A DNA stretch of 64,000 bases, taken from the NCBI RefSeq assembly GCF_018642165.1, contig NZ_JAHHZM010000003.1, positions 1 through 64,000 on the forward strand. The letters run 5' to 3'. The stretch comes from Echinicola shivajiensis. GTDB lineage: Bacteria > Bacteroidota > Bacteroidia > Cytophagales > Cyclobacteriaceae. This document shows positions 55,301 through 63,637 of this stretch, in pieces (positions within the stretch are counted from its first letter, which is position 1; every line of letters begins with the position of its first letter). The notes beneath the pieces are model-generated. The model ran no database searches, was not told where the DNA came from, and was given only the letters and a program-made list of their open reading frames with translations. A program made the position numbers and the translations under genes.

Positions 55301-55726
55301 CTTTTCCAAGGAGTAGGAAATGTAGATGTTTTTATGAACGGAGAAGGTTTTATGCCTTTTATGGTCTCTATGAGTAGGGGGAATCTATTAAGTAATATCG
55401 AAGACAGGTGGACAGTAGAAGATCCTCGTCAGGATGTTTTTTACCCACGATTGTCAGACGGAAGCCCCAATAGCAACTATGCTACTAGTAGCTGGTGGTT
55501 GAAAAATGGTAAGTACCTCAGGTTAAAAAATATCCAATTGACCTATAATCTCCCGAAAGCACTTATCGATAGGTTGAGGTTGGACAACGCAAGCCTATTT
55601 TTGACTGGATACAATGTGATGACTTGGAGTCCATTTGATTTTTGGGATGTAGAATTGGGCGATGGACGTGGAGCTCGATATCCTAATGTTTCCAGTTATA
55701 CCTTGGGGATAGATTTAAAATTCTAA
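52391..55726 (+). CDS. SusC/RagA-family TonB-dependent transporter with STN domain
   Basis: 1111 residues from ATG 52391, which gives a proper signal peptide (MKKNLIILL ... ending LKA); an ATG at 52340 would add 17 polar residues before it. STN domain follows (INIQGHHHTVLDLINAIEDQ, near residues 45-110), then the carboxypeptidase-regulatory-like domain (SLPGASVSVEGTTKGTITDV), the TonB box SLDEVVVVGFGTQRK, the plug with IWIRGISTFSQGLSKPLVLV and the barrel ending YTLGIDLKF. Transports and senses its substrate together with the sigma/FecR pair just upstream. Confidence 0.92.
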   Translation: MKKNLIILLMRITTRMLCLALMIGFSVSLSLAGNLKAQELEQTMINIQGHHHTVLDLINAIEDQSEFYFSYRGDLDLKGVIKINPGKVNLKNLLEIVSTQSDYVYKQINNSIGLSVKTKQQRAVRKEITVTGKVSTIDGESLPGASVSVEGTTKGTITDVDGNYIINVDEGAVLVFGYLGFKTQKITVNNQSTINIVLEADETSLDEVVVVGFGTQRKVSLVGAQSTVEAQDLQIPVGNLTNSLAGRLSGVVGVQRTGEPGFDDSDIWIRGISTFSQGLSKPLVLVDGVPRAMGNVDPEDIESFTVLKDASATAVYGVRGANGVIIIKTKSGKAGKPKFSFRYYEGLTKFTKLPEFADGPTYMRMSNEAISNRGGVPIYSEDIIQMTANGTDPYLYPNVNWMDELFNDFGHQRRANLNISGGSENTTFYVGTSYFDEIGLYKQGEASNYNNQIGFKRYNLTTNLGIKASKTTQVDLGIQGYLANANYPGSGQATIFENTFYMTPVVHPVVYENGTIADQRQGSLANPWGHLTATGYANQWRNQLFSNLRVTQEIPAIKGLSATAMFSFDVYNYTSMRRTKRPDTFLATGRDEDGNMLYEETYRGERYLSFSRSSQGERTLYWEAALKYDRYFDDKHEVTGMLLFNKSDKLNSQAGNFNSSLPYRYLGISGRGTYGYSDKYFLELNFGYNGSENFNPENRFGFFPAMGLGWVASEEAFFEPIKEAIPMLKFRFSHGKVGNSQIVGRRFAYLTTIDQTGGYSYGRERNNNYGGYDIGDYGVDVTWETATKTNIGLDLYTLGNDLNLQVDYFKELREGIFLNREAVPAYVGLQSAPYGNLGIIENKGVDASMTFSKRFKKFHFKALGNITFSRNKVIENDKPDPTYPWLDQKNRKVGQRFGYNALGLFETQEEINNGPVHPGLVQPGDIKFQDVNGDGLINDFDRIPIGYGTVPEIVYGFGLTVGYGNFTLSSLFQGVGNVDVFMNGEGFMPFMVSMSRGNLLSNIEDRWTVEDPRQDVFYPRLSDGSPNSNYATSSWWLKNGKYLRLKNIQLTYNLPKALIDRLRLDNASLFLTGYNVMTWSPFDFWDVELGDGRGARYPNVSSYTLGIDLKF

Positions 55727-55764
55727 AAGTAACTATAATGACTAGTAATAAAGAATTTAAAACA

Positions 55765-57594
55765 ATGAATAAGCAATTGCTTTGCTTGGCCATGGCTTTT
55801 TTGATGGTGTTCATGCCGGGGTGTAATGAAGATTTTTTGGATCAAGTTCCAGATGATATCATGACCCTGGAAGAGGTTTTTAATAGAAAGGATCTATCTG
55901 AATCCTATTTGGCCAATGTGTACAACTATCTTAGGGATGAAGCACACCGTACAAATAATACCCCTTGGGATGTGATTTCCGATGATATTGATGTGTCCCA
56001 AAAAAACAATCCGTTCAGGGTGAATTTAGGGAACTGGAGTGCGGCATCCAATTATTGGGTGTTTTGGGATCACTATTATAAGGGGATAAGATCAGCCACT
56101 ACCTTCTTGAACAATATTGATGGAAATGAACAGATTCTTCAAGATCGGGCAGGTCCTGAATTGATTATTCAATATAAAGCTGAAGCAAGGTTTTTAAGGG
56201 CCTATTTCTATTTTGAGCTTCTCAAGCAGTATGGGCCTGTAATTATTTTGGGAGAAGATGTTATTGACCCGGATTTATCTACCGAGGATCCACAAATGCA
56301 AGCTGTCCGTTCGCCTTTTGACCAATGCGTTGATTATATCGTTCAAGAGCTGAACATGGCCGCAGAGGATTTACCATTACACTTTACCGATCAGCCTGAC
56401 CAGGATTATGGTAGAGCGACCAAATTAATGTGCATGGCGGTAAAAAGTAGGATGCTCCTGTATGCTGCAAGCCCTTTGTTTAATGGAAATGGTGATTATA
56501 ATAACTTTAAAAATCCTGATGGTACCCAGCTGATGGACCTAGAGTATGATGCATCAAAGTGGAAAGAGGCAGCTGATGCATCAAGGGAAATAATTGATTT
56601 AGGGGTTTTGGTACTTTATAAAGAGTATAGCGTTGATGGTGAGTTAGATCCCTTGCTTTCATATAGAAATCTCTTCTTAACTCCTTGGAATTCTGAATGG
56701 ATTCTTTCGAGAAACAGCAATTCCCTGTCCAATTATGAAAGGTCCCTTACACCTCGTTTGGCCAATGGTTATGCCAGTATGGGCCCCACACAAAAATTAG
56801 TTGATACATATCATATGGCCAATGGACAAGTTCCTGTTTTGGGCTACTTAAGTGATGGAAGTCCAATAATTAATGCGGAATCCGGTTATTCAGAATCTGG
56901 ATTCAGCGAAAACGCCGAAGGCTATACCAAAGCGAACACTTTTAATATGTATGTGGGCAGGGAGCCCCGGTTCTATGCCTCAGTTACCTATAGTGGCAGT
57001 GATTGGATCAATACTTCTTCCAGTCTTGGAGTAAGAGAAATAGAACTATGGTATGCAGGAGAGTCAGGAAAGGGAGGTTCTCATGATTATTCAGAAACCG
57101 GATACCTTTTCAGGAAGAATGTTCATCCTGACAGTAATCCAAGGGAATCAAAGTATATCTCTCGTCCACATGTGATGTACCGATATGCAGAAGTTCTATT
57201 AAACTATGTGGAAGCGTTGAACGAGTATGATCCCGGAAATCCAGATGTGTTAAAGTATTTGAATTTGATCCGAGAACGTGGAGGAATCCCTGGTCATACA
57301 GCCGATAATGGCCAAATTGGTATGAGGGAAAGAATAAGAAGGGAAAGGCGTATTGAATTGGCCATGGAACATCTAAGATATTTTGATACTAGAAGATGGA
57401 AAATCGCAGAAGAAACCGATGCAGGATCTTTCTGGGGAATGAATGTCAATGCGGGGAATTATGCTACTGATCCCGCATTTTTTCAAAGGACAATCTTTGA
57501 AAGCAGGATATTTAGGAAAGCTTTTTATCTGTTCCCAATTCCCCAAGCGGAAATTGAAAGAAACCCAAATTGTGTCCAAAACCCAGGATGGTAA
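55765..57594 (+). CDS. SusD/RagB-family substrate-binding lipoprotein
   Basis: 609 residues from ATG 55765 (MNKQLLCLAMAFLMVFMPGC, lipid-modified Cys20); an ATG at 55738 adds nine polar residues. Typical SusD sequence: EARFLRAYFYFELLKQYGPV, MYRYAEVLLNYVEALNEYDP, RIRRERRIELAMEHLRYFDT and the ending NPNCVQNPGW. Nine bases separate it from the next gene, the DUF1735 protein, which is therefore part of the same surface complex or operon. Confidence 0.92.
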   Translation: MNKQLLCLAMAFLMVFMPGCNEDFLDQVPDDIMTLEEVFNRKDLSESYLANVYNYLRDEAHRTNNTPWDVISDDIDVSQKNNPFRVNLGNWSAASNYWVFWDHYYKGIRSATTFLNNIDGNEQILQDRAGPELIIQYKAEARFLRAYFYFELLKQYGPVIILGEDVIDPDLSTEDPQMQAVRSPFDQCVDYIVQELNMAAEDLPLHFTDQPDQDYGRATKLMCMAVKSRMLLYAASPLFNGNGDYNNFKNPDGTQLMDLEYDASKWKEAADASREIIDLGVLVLYKEYSVDGELDPLLSYRNLFLTPWNSEWILSRNSNSLSNYERSLTPRLANGYASMGPTQKLVDTYHMANGQVPVLGYLSDGSPIINAESGYSESGFSENAEGYTKANTFNMYVGREPRFYASVTYSGSDWINTSSSLGVREIELWYAGESGKGGSHDYSETGYLFRKNVHPDSNPRESKYISRPHVMYRYAEVLLNYVEALNEYDPGNPDVLKYLNLIRERGGIPGHTADNGQIGMRERIRRERRIELAMEHLRYFDTRRWKIAEETDAGSFWGMNVNAGNYATDPAFFQRTIFESRIFRKAFYLFPIPQAEIERNPNCVQNPGW

Positions 57595-57602
57595 AAATCA
57601 AA

Positions 57603-58580
57603 ATGAAGATGAATTTAAGACAAAAAAACAAATGGATTTTTGGGCTTTTATCGATGCTTTTTGCCTGTGAAATGCAGGATTTAGAAGTGCCCAATGTCAA
57701 TGAATATTCAAAGGTTTATATCAGTGCAGCAGTAGAAAACCCTGTCGGCTATACCGTTTCGGTAAAAGATGAATGGTTTCCCATCCCTTTGGGTGTAGGG
57801 TATGGAGGTGTGAATTTTCCCCAAAGCGACTTAGAGGTAAAATTGGCAATAGAGCCACATCTTGCTGCTGAATATAATGAGAGTAATGGGACAAATTATC
57901 CTTTGATGCCAGAGGATAGTTATCAATTGAAAAACGATGTATTGATTATACCCAAGGGAAAAAATAGCAGTACTAATGCGATTATTCAATTTAACCCTTT
58001 AAGGTTTACCGGATTGAGGCCTCATATACTTCCTGTTTCAATTGCTGATGTTGGAGACCAAGTGCAAATTAATCAAGAACTGAAAACGGTTTACCTCCTG
58101 GTGACAGGTAGGTATGATGAAAATCCTTTCTCTAAATTTCCTCAAGAAAATTGGCATATCAAGGAAGTTTCGTCCGATGAAAATGATGGTCCAACCACTG
58201 GAGGTCGTGCCTATCACAGCATTGATGGAAGTTTGGACACATTTTGGCATAGCCAGTGGAGGAGGGATGAGAATGGCAATAGACCTGGACATCCCCACTA
58301 TATCGTTATCGATATGAATGAAACTAAAGCAATGCACGGCTTAGAGATATTTGGTCGTACCAATCAGGTAGGTGGAAATGGTAACCCAAGAGATATATTT
58401 GTGGAAGTGAGTGAAGATGGGGAAAATTGGGTAGGAACTTTGGATTATGTTTTGGAAAATACTGCCTCTAATACCATTTATTTTCCAGAAGTTTTGGAGG
58501 CTAGGTACTTCAAAATTACCGTCAAGGCCAGTCATCAGGATGTTTATAGAACGCATATAGCTGAGATAGAGGCTTTCTAA
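57603..58580 (+). CDS. DUF1735 plus F5/8 type C (discoidin) surface lipoprotein
   Basis: 325 residues from ATG 57603 (57609 also possible); lipoprotein signal with Cys in LLSMLFACEMQ. Residues about 25-165 are a DUF1735 domain, the BT_3987-type N-terminal module. Residues about 180-325 are an F5/8C carbohydrate-binding sandwich (HSIDGSLDTFWHSQWRRDEN, HYIVIDMNETKAMHGLEIFG, RYFKITVKASHQDVYRTHIA). Such proteins act as extra surface glycan-binding proteins beside SusD. No catalytic domain. Confidence 0.88.
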   Translation: MKMNLRQKNKWIFGLLSMLFACEMQDLEVPNVNEYSKVYISAAVENPVGYTVSVKDEWFPIPLGVGYGGVNFPQSDLEVKLAIEPHLAAEYNESNGTNYPLMPEDSYQLKNDVLIIPKGKNSSTNAIIQFNPLRFTGLRPHILPVSIADVGDQVQINQELKTVYLLVTGRYDENPFSKFPQENWHIKEVSSDENDGPTTGGRAYHSIDGSLDTFWHSQWRRDENGNRPGHPHYIVIDMNETKAMHGLEIFGRTNQVGGNGNPRDIFVEVSEDGENWVGTLDYVLENTASNTIYFPEVLEARYFKITVKASHQDVYRTHIAEIEAF

Positions 58581-58592
58581 TAGTAATACTAA

Positions 58593-58622
58593 AACCGCAT
58601 GAAGCCATGGTTTCATGCGGTT
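58593..58622 (+). terminator. Hairpin after the DUF1735 gene
   Basis: AACCGCATGAA (58593-58603) and TTCATGCGGTT (58612-58622) pair perfectly, extended by a wobble and two pairs inside GCCATGGT. No T run follows, so read-through to the EEP gene is possible. Confidence 0.6.
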
Positions 58623-58644
58623 ACTAATTTATCTGGAATTTGCA

Positions 58645-59520
58645 ATGATGTTAAATACAAAAAAGTTACCCTATCTTCTTTATTCCCGGGTCTTATTTTG
58701 GACCATATTGATTATGGTGATATGGATTATATCCTGCTCCTCCGAAGAGGAACCCCGAAAAGAATTGGAAGAGGTAAAATATATGCCAATCAGGACAATG
58801 ACCTATAATATTTTTGGAGCAAGACCTGGGGGAATTCCAGATTTGCAAGAAATAGCTTCTGTAATTACCAAGGCAGACCCTGATTTGGTGGCACTACAGG
58901 AAGTAGATAGGTTTACCGAAAGAAACGGCAAGGAGTTGGACATAGCAAAAGAATTGGGAAGAATGTGTGGTATGGACTATTTTTTTGCCAAAGCGATTGA
59001 TTTAGGGAGTGGAGAGTATGGTGATGCTATTTTGTCTAAATATCCTATTCAATCTAAATACGCTTTTAATATGGGGGTAGAGCCTTCCCTAGGTGGCGAA
59101 CAAAGATCTGTAGCTTTAATAAGCGTGGATATCGAGGGGGAGAACCTCTATTTTGCCAGTACCCATTTTGACCATTTAAGCAATGAAGCAAACAGATTAA
59201 AGCAGGCAAAAGATCTCCAGGGTATTTTGGAGAAATATGATGGGCCTTTGATTATAGGAGGAGATTTAAATGCCCTTCCTGATTCAGAAACGATAGGCAT
59301 AGTAAAAGAAAAGCTTGTCGTGGCTTGTAGAAATAACAATTGTAGCCAAAAAACATTTTCAACAGCAAATCCCAATCGGACGATAGATTATATATTTTAT
59401 AAAGGAATAGATAAACTTACTGTAGTTAATTACAGTGTGTTTGATTGGGCAGATAGAGAGTCGGATCACTTTCCTGTGGTAGCTGTTTTTAACTTGAAAT
59501 TGGGTATAAATAATGAGTAA
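58645..59520 (+). CDS. EEP-family phosphodiesterase/nuclease lipoprotein
   Basis: 291 residues from ATG 58645 (58648 also possible); the frame extends to 58615 inside the hairpin. Signal and lipobox: a long apolar stretch ending VIWIISC. EEP motifs: TMTYNIFGARP, DPDLVALQEVDRFTERNGKE, FASTHFD, LIIGGDLNALP, RTIDYIFY and ESDHFPVVAVF. It resembles the EEP enzyme at 16774 (same ERxGxxLxxAxxL and GxGEYGxAILSKYP segments), so the two loci carry related enzymes. Its stop overlaps the start of the phosphoesterase gene by 8 bases. Confidence 0.88.
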   Translation: MMLNTKKLPYLLYSRVLFWTILIMVIWIISCSSEEEPRKELEEVKYMPIRTMTYNIFGARPGGIPDLQEIASVITKADPDLVALQEVDRFTERNGKELDIAKELGRMCGMDYFFAKAIDLGSGEYGDAILSKYPIQSKYAFNMGVEPSLGGEQRSVALISVDIEGENLYFASTHFDHLSNEANRLKQAKDLQGILEKYDGPLIIGGDLNALPDSETIGIVKEKLVVACRNNNCSQKTFSTANPNRTIDYIFYKGIDKLTVVNYSVFDWADRESDHFPVVAVFNLKLGINNE

Positions 59521-60712
59521 AATTAAAGATAAAAGTCGGAGAAAATTTATGAACGGTGTCGGAAAGGCTACATTATTAGGCGTGACCGTTCCAACAGTAA
59601 GGACCTTTGCAATTCCTGAGAATGAGATCATGGGGTCTGAAAATTTTTCAAAACCCTATCTGCAAAATTTGAAGGAAGACAGGGTGAGTATAATGTTCAT
59701 TACTAAAGAGAATTCTTTGAGCTGGGTGGAATACGGGGAAGAGAAATGTGATCAAAAAGCCTTTAAAAAAGTTGATGGATTTATCGAAGCCAACAACCGT
59801 TTAAATAAAATCAAACTAAAAGGCTTGAAACCAAATACAACTTATCAATATCAGGTGGTGTCCAAACCATTAATCAAGTTTGAGCCTTATGAACAACAGT
59901 TTGGTAAAGTGATCAAAGGAGAGATTTATTATTTTACTACTCCTTCCAAAGATAGTAATGAGGTCTCCTGCATCATCTTAAATGATATTCATGATCGTCC
60001 CTATTCATTCAGGGAATTAATGGCATTGAATAATGATTTCACCTATGATTTTGTAGCTCTTAATGGGGATATGTTTGATTATCAAACAGACGAAAAACAA
60101 CTCATAGATCATCTTATTGCTCCATGCACCGATCTATTTGCTAGTGAAAAACCATTTTTAATGATTAGAGGAAACCATGAAACACGAGGGAAATATGCCA
60201 GGCAGTTTAAAGATTATTTTGACTATGAAGGAAATGAGTTCTATTTTTCTTTTAGGCAGGGGCCTGTACATTTTATAGTGCTGGATTCTGGGGAGGATAA
60301 GGAAGATGATCATGAGGCTTATAATGGAATGGTTGATTTTGACGATTTTAGGAAGGAGCAGGCAGCTTGGTTACAAAATGAATTGGAAAATAATACCTAT
60401 AACTCTTGCAAATATAAAGTGGTACTCATGCACATTCCTCCTTATCATTCTGGTGATTGGCATGGAACTACACATTGTAGGGAAGTTTTCTCCCCAATAT
60501 TTGAAAAACATAATATAGATATGGTCATCTCAGGTCATACGCATAGATATGGAATTCATAAAGCCAATGATGAACATAGTTATCCCATTATAATTGGTGG
60601 AGGCCCTAAGACTGGAAGTAGGACTTTGATTCAGCTTCATGCCGACAATAAAAGATTAAATATAAAAATGATAAGTGACAAAGGGGAAGTCGTTGGAGAG
60701 TATTATTCTTAG
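59513..60712 (+). CDS. Tat-exported calcineurin-like metallophosphoesterase
   Basis: 399 residues. Twin-arginine signal KSRRKFMNGVGKATLLGVTV. Residues about 45-150 form a fibronectin-like/purple-acid-phosphatase-like N-terminal domain (GLKPNTTYQYQVVS). The metal site of the phosphatase follows: LNDIHD, LNGDMFDY, IRGNHETRG, LMHIPPYH and ISGHTHRYG. It hydrolyses phosphomonoesters or diesters in the periplasm, probably using two metal ions. Translationally coupled with the EEP enzyme upstream; end of the second phosphoester locus. Confidence 0.9.
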   Translation: MSKIKDKSRRKFMNGVGKATLLGVTVPTVRTFAIPENEIMGSENFSKPYLQNLKEDRVSIMFITKENSLSWVEYGEEKCDQKAFKKVDGFIEANNRLNKIKLKGLKPNTTYQYQVVSKPLIKFEPYEQQFGKVIKGEIYYFTTPSKDSNEVSCIILNDIHDRPYSFRELMALNNDFTYDFVALNGDMFDYQTDEKQLIDHLIAPCTDLFASEKPFLMIRGNHETRGKYARQFKDYFDYEGNEFYFSFRQGPVHFIVLDSGEDKEDDHEAYNGMVDFDDFRKEQAAWLQNELENNTYNSCKYKVVLMHIPPYHSGDWHGTTHCREVFSPIFEKHNIDMVISGHTHRYGIHKANDEHSYPIIIGGGPKTGSRTLIQLHADNKRLNIKMISDKGEVVGEYYS

Positions 60713-60841
60713 GGATTTAGATATACAAGTATATCCGCCATTGCACCAGCAGCCAAATAAATTACTATTGCCAATTGGTGTTAATTTCTTTATTTGAGTT
60801 ATTACTCTCAATAAATCGGGTCAGAACAAACGGTTTTGACC

Positions 60842-61444
60842 ATGAATATTATCAACTTCATCAATCGGTTTCCAGACGAATCTTCCTGTATCGAGTTTAT
60901 CAGGCAGAAAAGGAGCCAAGCAGGTAAGTGTACCAAACAATATTGGTTGGCAAACAAAAAGGCCTTTCAATGCTCTTCCTGTAACTTCAGGACAAGTATC
61001 AGAAGCGGAACGGTAATGGAAAACGGTAACCTTCCGATCCGGACCTGGTTGTTGGCCATGACCTTCATCACAGCCACCAAGAATGGTTCAGCGTTTCTGA
61101 ACTCCAAAGACAGCTGGGGATGAAGCGGTACAAACCCGCCTTCAGGATGTACCATAAACTCCGCAAGGTCATGGGAAAAACACGATGATCTCTACATTCT
61201 TGAGGATATGGTTGAGTATGACGAGGCCTTTGTGGGAAAAGCTACGAAAACCTCCAATAGACTTAAACGAGGAAGAGGTAGCTAAAAGCGGTCAATAGTG
61301 GTAGTAATGGCCGAATCAACGGTTTTGGAAGACCTTGAAACAGCTAAATCCGATAAGAGCTGTAGGTATTTTAAGATGAAGAAGATAAAGAACCTGGAGG
61401 CGAAAACAGCCCAGGATTTGGTTGTGGATAATCATATTAACTAA
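60842..61444 (+). mobile_element. Decayed IS1595-family (ISXO2-like) transposase
   Basis: Fragments in several frames spell an IS1595-type transposase: 60842-61095 with the zinc-ribbon start (MNIINFINRFPDESSCIEFI, FQCSSCNFRTSIRSGTVMEN); 61099-61185 continuing LQRQLGMKRYKPAFRMYHKL; 61181-61285 with the first catalytic region (EDMVEYDEAFVGK); and after an in-frame stop 61286-61441 with SIVVVMAESTVLEDLETAKS. The C-terminal DDE part is missing. At least two frameshifts and one stop are visible, so it is inactive. A possible left terminal repeat is GGTCAGAAC near 60820 facing GTTTTGACC near 60834. Confidence 0.75.
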
Positions 61445-61558
61445 ATAGGAAGGTTCAAAACAGTTGGTTTTTGGGATAGGGAGTCTTCTTTATTTCAAGG
61501 GCATTTAAACAAATTGCCAATGAAGGAAATAGCCTGTTTTGTGCTATAAAAACCAAAT

Positions 61559-61581
61559 AGAGGAAAACATTCCTCTTTTTG
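61559..61581 (+). terminator. Short hairpin with T run
   Basis: AGAGGAA (61559-61565), loop AACA, TTCCTCT (61570-61576), then TTTT. It lies between the transposase remnant and the end of the TlpA gene. Confidence 0.45.
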
Positions 61582-61606
61582 GTTAATTATTTTGTCTTTT
61601 TTGAAA

Positions 61607-62134
61607 CTATTCTTGGGAAGACGCTGACTGAATCTTGTTCAAAAAGGTTTCAGACATAAAGTCGGTCATGCCTGAGTGTAAGCCCACAACCTCACCTTTT
61701 TTATTGATAATGAAAGTGGCTGGGATAGCATCGACAGCAAATGGGGCAGGGAGTGGGGAAGCCGGTTTATAGTAAGGCATTTCGTAGGCCTTACTATCCA
61801 TAAATGCGGTAGATTTATCAAAGTCTCTGTCCAAAGAAAGCATTATAAGTGCTACTTCCTCGGTATCCATTTGCTTATAAAACTTTTCGAGACTAGGCAT
61901 CTCTGCAATACAGGGAGGGCACCAGCTGGCCCAAAGGTTTAATACAACCACTTTCCCTTTGAAATCTTTTAATTGGACCGTGTCACCATTTTTGTCCGTC
62001 ATGCTCATGGCTGGACTTGGTTTGTTGTCTTCTTCTATATTTTTTGATGAGCTTTTTGACTTAGGTAAAACAAAGGCAGATATTGCGACAGCAATGATAA
62101 AAGCTGCTAGCAGATAATTTATATTCTTTTTCAT
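61607..62134 (-). CDS. TlpA-family thiol-disulfide reductase
   Basis: 175 residues: an N-terminal membrane anchor or signal (about 7-24), then a thioredoxin/AhpC-TSA fold with the active site NLWASWCPPCIAEMPSLEKF and a cis-Pro segment AVDAIPATFIINKKGEVVGL. It reduces disulfides in the periplasm, for example in cytochrome c maturation or resistance to oxidative stress. Last gene of a minus-strand run DoxX-DsrE-TlpA, 20 bases after the DsrE stop. Confidence 0.9.
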   Translation of the reverse strand: MKKNINYLLAAFIIAVAISAFVLPKSKSSSKNIEEDNKPSPAMSMTDKNGDTVQLKDFKGKVVVLNLWASWCPPCIAEMPSLEKFYKQMDTEEVALIMLSLDRDFDKSTAFMDSKAYEMPYYKPASPLPAPFAVDAIPATFIINKKGEVVGLHSGMTDFMSETFLNKIQSASSQE

Positions 62135-62154
62135 AGTTGAATTTTTTTTAATAA

Positions 62155-62571
62155 TTAAAGTTCAAGGCTAATGAAGCCTTTTTGCTGAAGCTGGAGATTA
62201 TAAAGAATCCCATTTTCCACGATTTTTAACGATACCTCTTCGGGAGCCACTCCGAATTTTTTTAAGGAGAAGCCACAGGCATTTAGTGTGACGCCTAATT
62301 CGTTGGCCTTATCGATATACACTTTCATTTTATGGTGGTCCTTTAGTTCCACTACTTCTTTGCCGCAGATGATGACTTCAAAACTCCCGAAGGATGGTTC
62401 TTTTGATAAACTCTCCGCAGCCATAAGGATGGGCTGAAGCTGTGCTATTTTTTTTGTAAGCACTACATAATCAAATTTAGCATCGGAATGTGTGTCTTGG
62501 GCATGTAAACTGCTGATGCCCCATACTGTCAGTATCAAAAACAGTAATAGACTTTTCAATGGATTGTTCAT
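62155..62571 (-). CDS. DsrE-family sulfur-relay-like exported protein
   Basis: 138 residues from ATG 62571, which overlaps the DoxX stop (TAATG); the frame continues upstream to 62733 but only inside the DoxX gene. Signal peptide about 1-24 (ending LHA). The DsrE-like core has FEVIICGKEVVELKDHHKMK, then GVTLNACGFSLKKFGVAPEE with one Cys that could carry sulfur, and ends LQLQQKGFISLEL. Periplasmic DsrE proteins beside TlpA and DoxX suggest sulfur or thiol chemistry. Confidence 0.82.
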   Translation of the reverse strand: MNNPLKSLLLFLILTVWGISSLHAQDTHSDAKFDYVVLTKKIAQLQPILMAAESLSKEPSFGSFEVIICGKEVVELKDHHKMKVYIDKANELGVTLNACGFSLKKFGVAPEEVSLKIVENGILYNLQLQQKGFISLEL

Positions 62572-62975
62572 TATTGAAATTTTTCTTTTTTGAAACTTGG
62601 GTTGATGATAAAGAATAGCAGTCCCCCCATGATGGCAATGTTTTTGAATAAGGGGCCAAGTGTGGAGATTTGTCCTATTTGTATCGTGATGGTGATCGGT
62701 AGCAAAACCAATAATAAGACAAGGCTTGACCATCGGGTATTGATTCCCAAAAGGAGTAAAATACCTGCCAGGAGCATTATTACTCCCGAAAGGATGATCA
62801 AGGTCTCTGGTTCACCAAAGAAATAGGCCAAATCTTTAAATGCAGCAGCACCTATTCTTTTTTTGATAGCCTCGACCTCCATTAAATGGTTTATAGAAGC
62901 TACCAGAAAGATGCCGCTCAGGAGTATCCGCAGTACTTGAACTGAAGATACCCTTACCGGAATGGTTTGGTTCAT
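62571..62975 (-). CDS. DoxX-family membrane protein
   Basis: 134 residues with four membrane helices (about 12-30, 54-75, 80-100, 108-126): VQVLRILLSGIFLVASINHL, LIILSGVIMLLAGILLLLGI and IAIMGGLLFFIINP. DoxX proteins are linked to quinone or thiosulfate oxidation and thiol homeostasis. Coupled by a one-base overlap to the DsrE-like gene. Confidence 0.85.
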   Translation of the reverse strand: MNQTIPVRVSSVQVLRILLSGIFLVASINHLMEVEAIKKRIGAAAFKDLAYFFGEPETLIILSGVIMLLAGILLLLGINTRWSSLVLLLVLLPITITIQIGQISTLGPLFKNIAIMGGLLFFIINPSFKKEKFQ

Positions 62976-63068
62976 AAATAGTAAGTTTGATCAAATTATG
63001 GAAGACACAGGAGCAGTCTATCTAAGCGCAAGGGCTCAAAATAGAGACTTCTGGATATTATGATTAGA

Positions 63069-63440
63069 TCAAACTTTTGGAGGTGGAGCGCTAGGGTTCA
63101 GAAAAAGCTCTAAGCTACGCTCTTGATAGGCTGTTTGGTGAAAAACAGGAGTAACATCTCCCGTCAGACAGAAGGAATATCCTGTGAGGATATAAACTGG
63201 GACATTTGTGCAGTAGCCTGAATTTGATTCAGTTTGAGAATGCTTTTGTTGTGGGGATTGGTTTTCGTCTTTATTTGATGAAGTGAGGCGTTGCTTTTGG
63301 TTTGAGCAGTTTCTCTCCAACTTAAATTGATTTCCAAAAAACAAACTGGCAATCATATGGGGATTTTGACCCGGTCCTCCTGATACCAGGAGAAAAAGGC
63401 TTAACATTAACCAAGATATATGCTTTTGTAGCAACACCAT
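63069..63440 (-). CDS. Small exported protein of unknown function
   Basis: 123 residues with a hydrophobic N-terminus (about 8-25). The middle is low-complexity and polar (N, Q, S, K), and the end has paired-proline NPSAPPPK. Cysteines in RNCSNQ, SGYCTN and YSFCLTG. It lies 93 bases upstream of DoxX on the same strand and may be the first gene of that run. The layout vaguely recalls small HYC/PP-type periplasmic proteins near metal genes, but the defining HYC and CC motifs are absent, so no function is assigned. Confidence 0.55.
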   Translation of the reverse strand: MVLLQKHISWLMLSLFLLVSGGPGQNPHMIASLFFGNQFKLERNCSNQKQRLTSSNKDENQSPQQKHSQTESNSGYCTNVPVYILTGYSFCLTGDVTPVFHQTAYQERSLELFLNPSAPPPKV

Positions 63441-63637
63441 CCCTCAAAGGTATTTAGCCATAAAGTAAATCTCTGTAATAAAAGTCACATAAAAACTGGG
63501 CAATAGATCATTATTTTTTAAGGTAGATGTTTTAATGATCCTATTTATGTTAATTGAACTCCCCCAAGTCAGGGCTGCTATATAGACAGTTTCTTGGTTG
63601 GATAAAATTAATTCGGTATTTAGCTTCCTGTCTTTAT

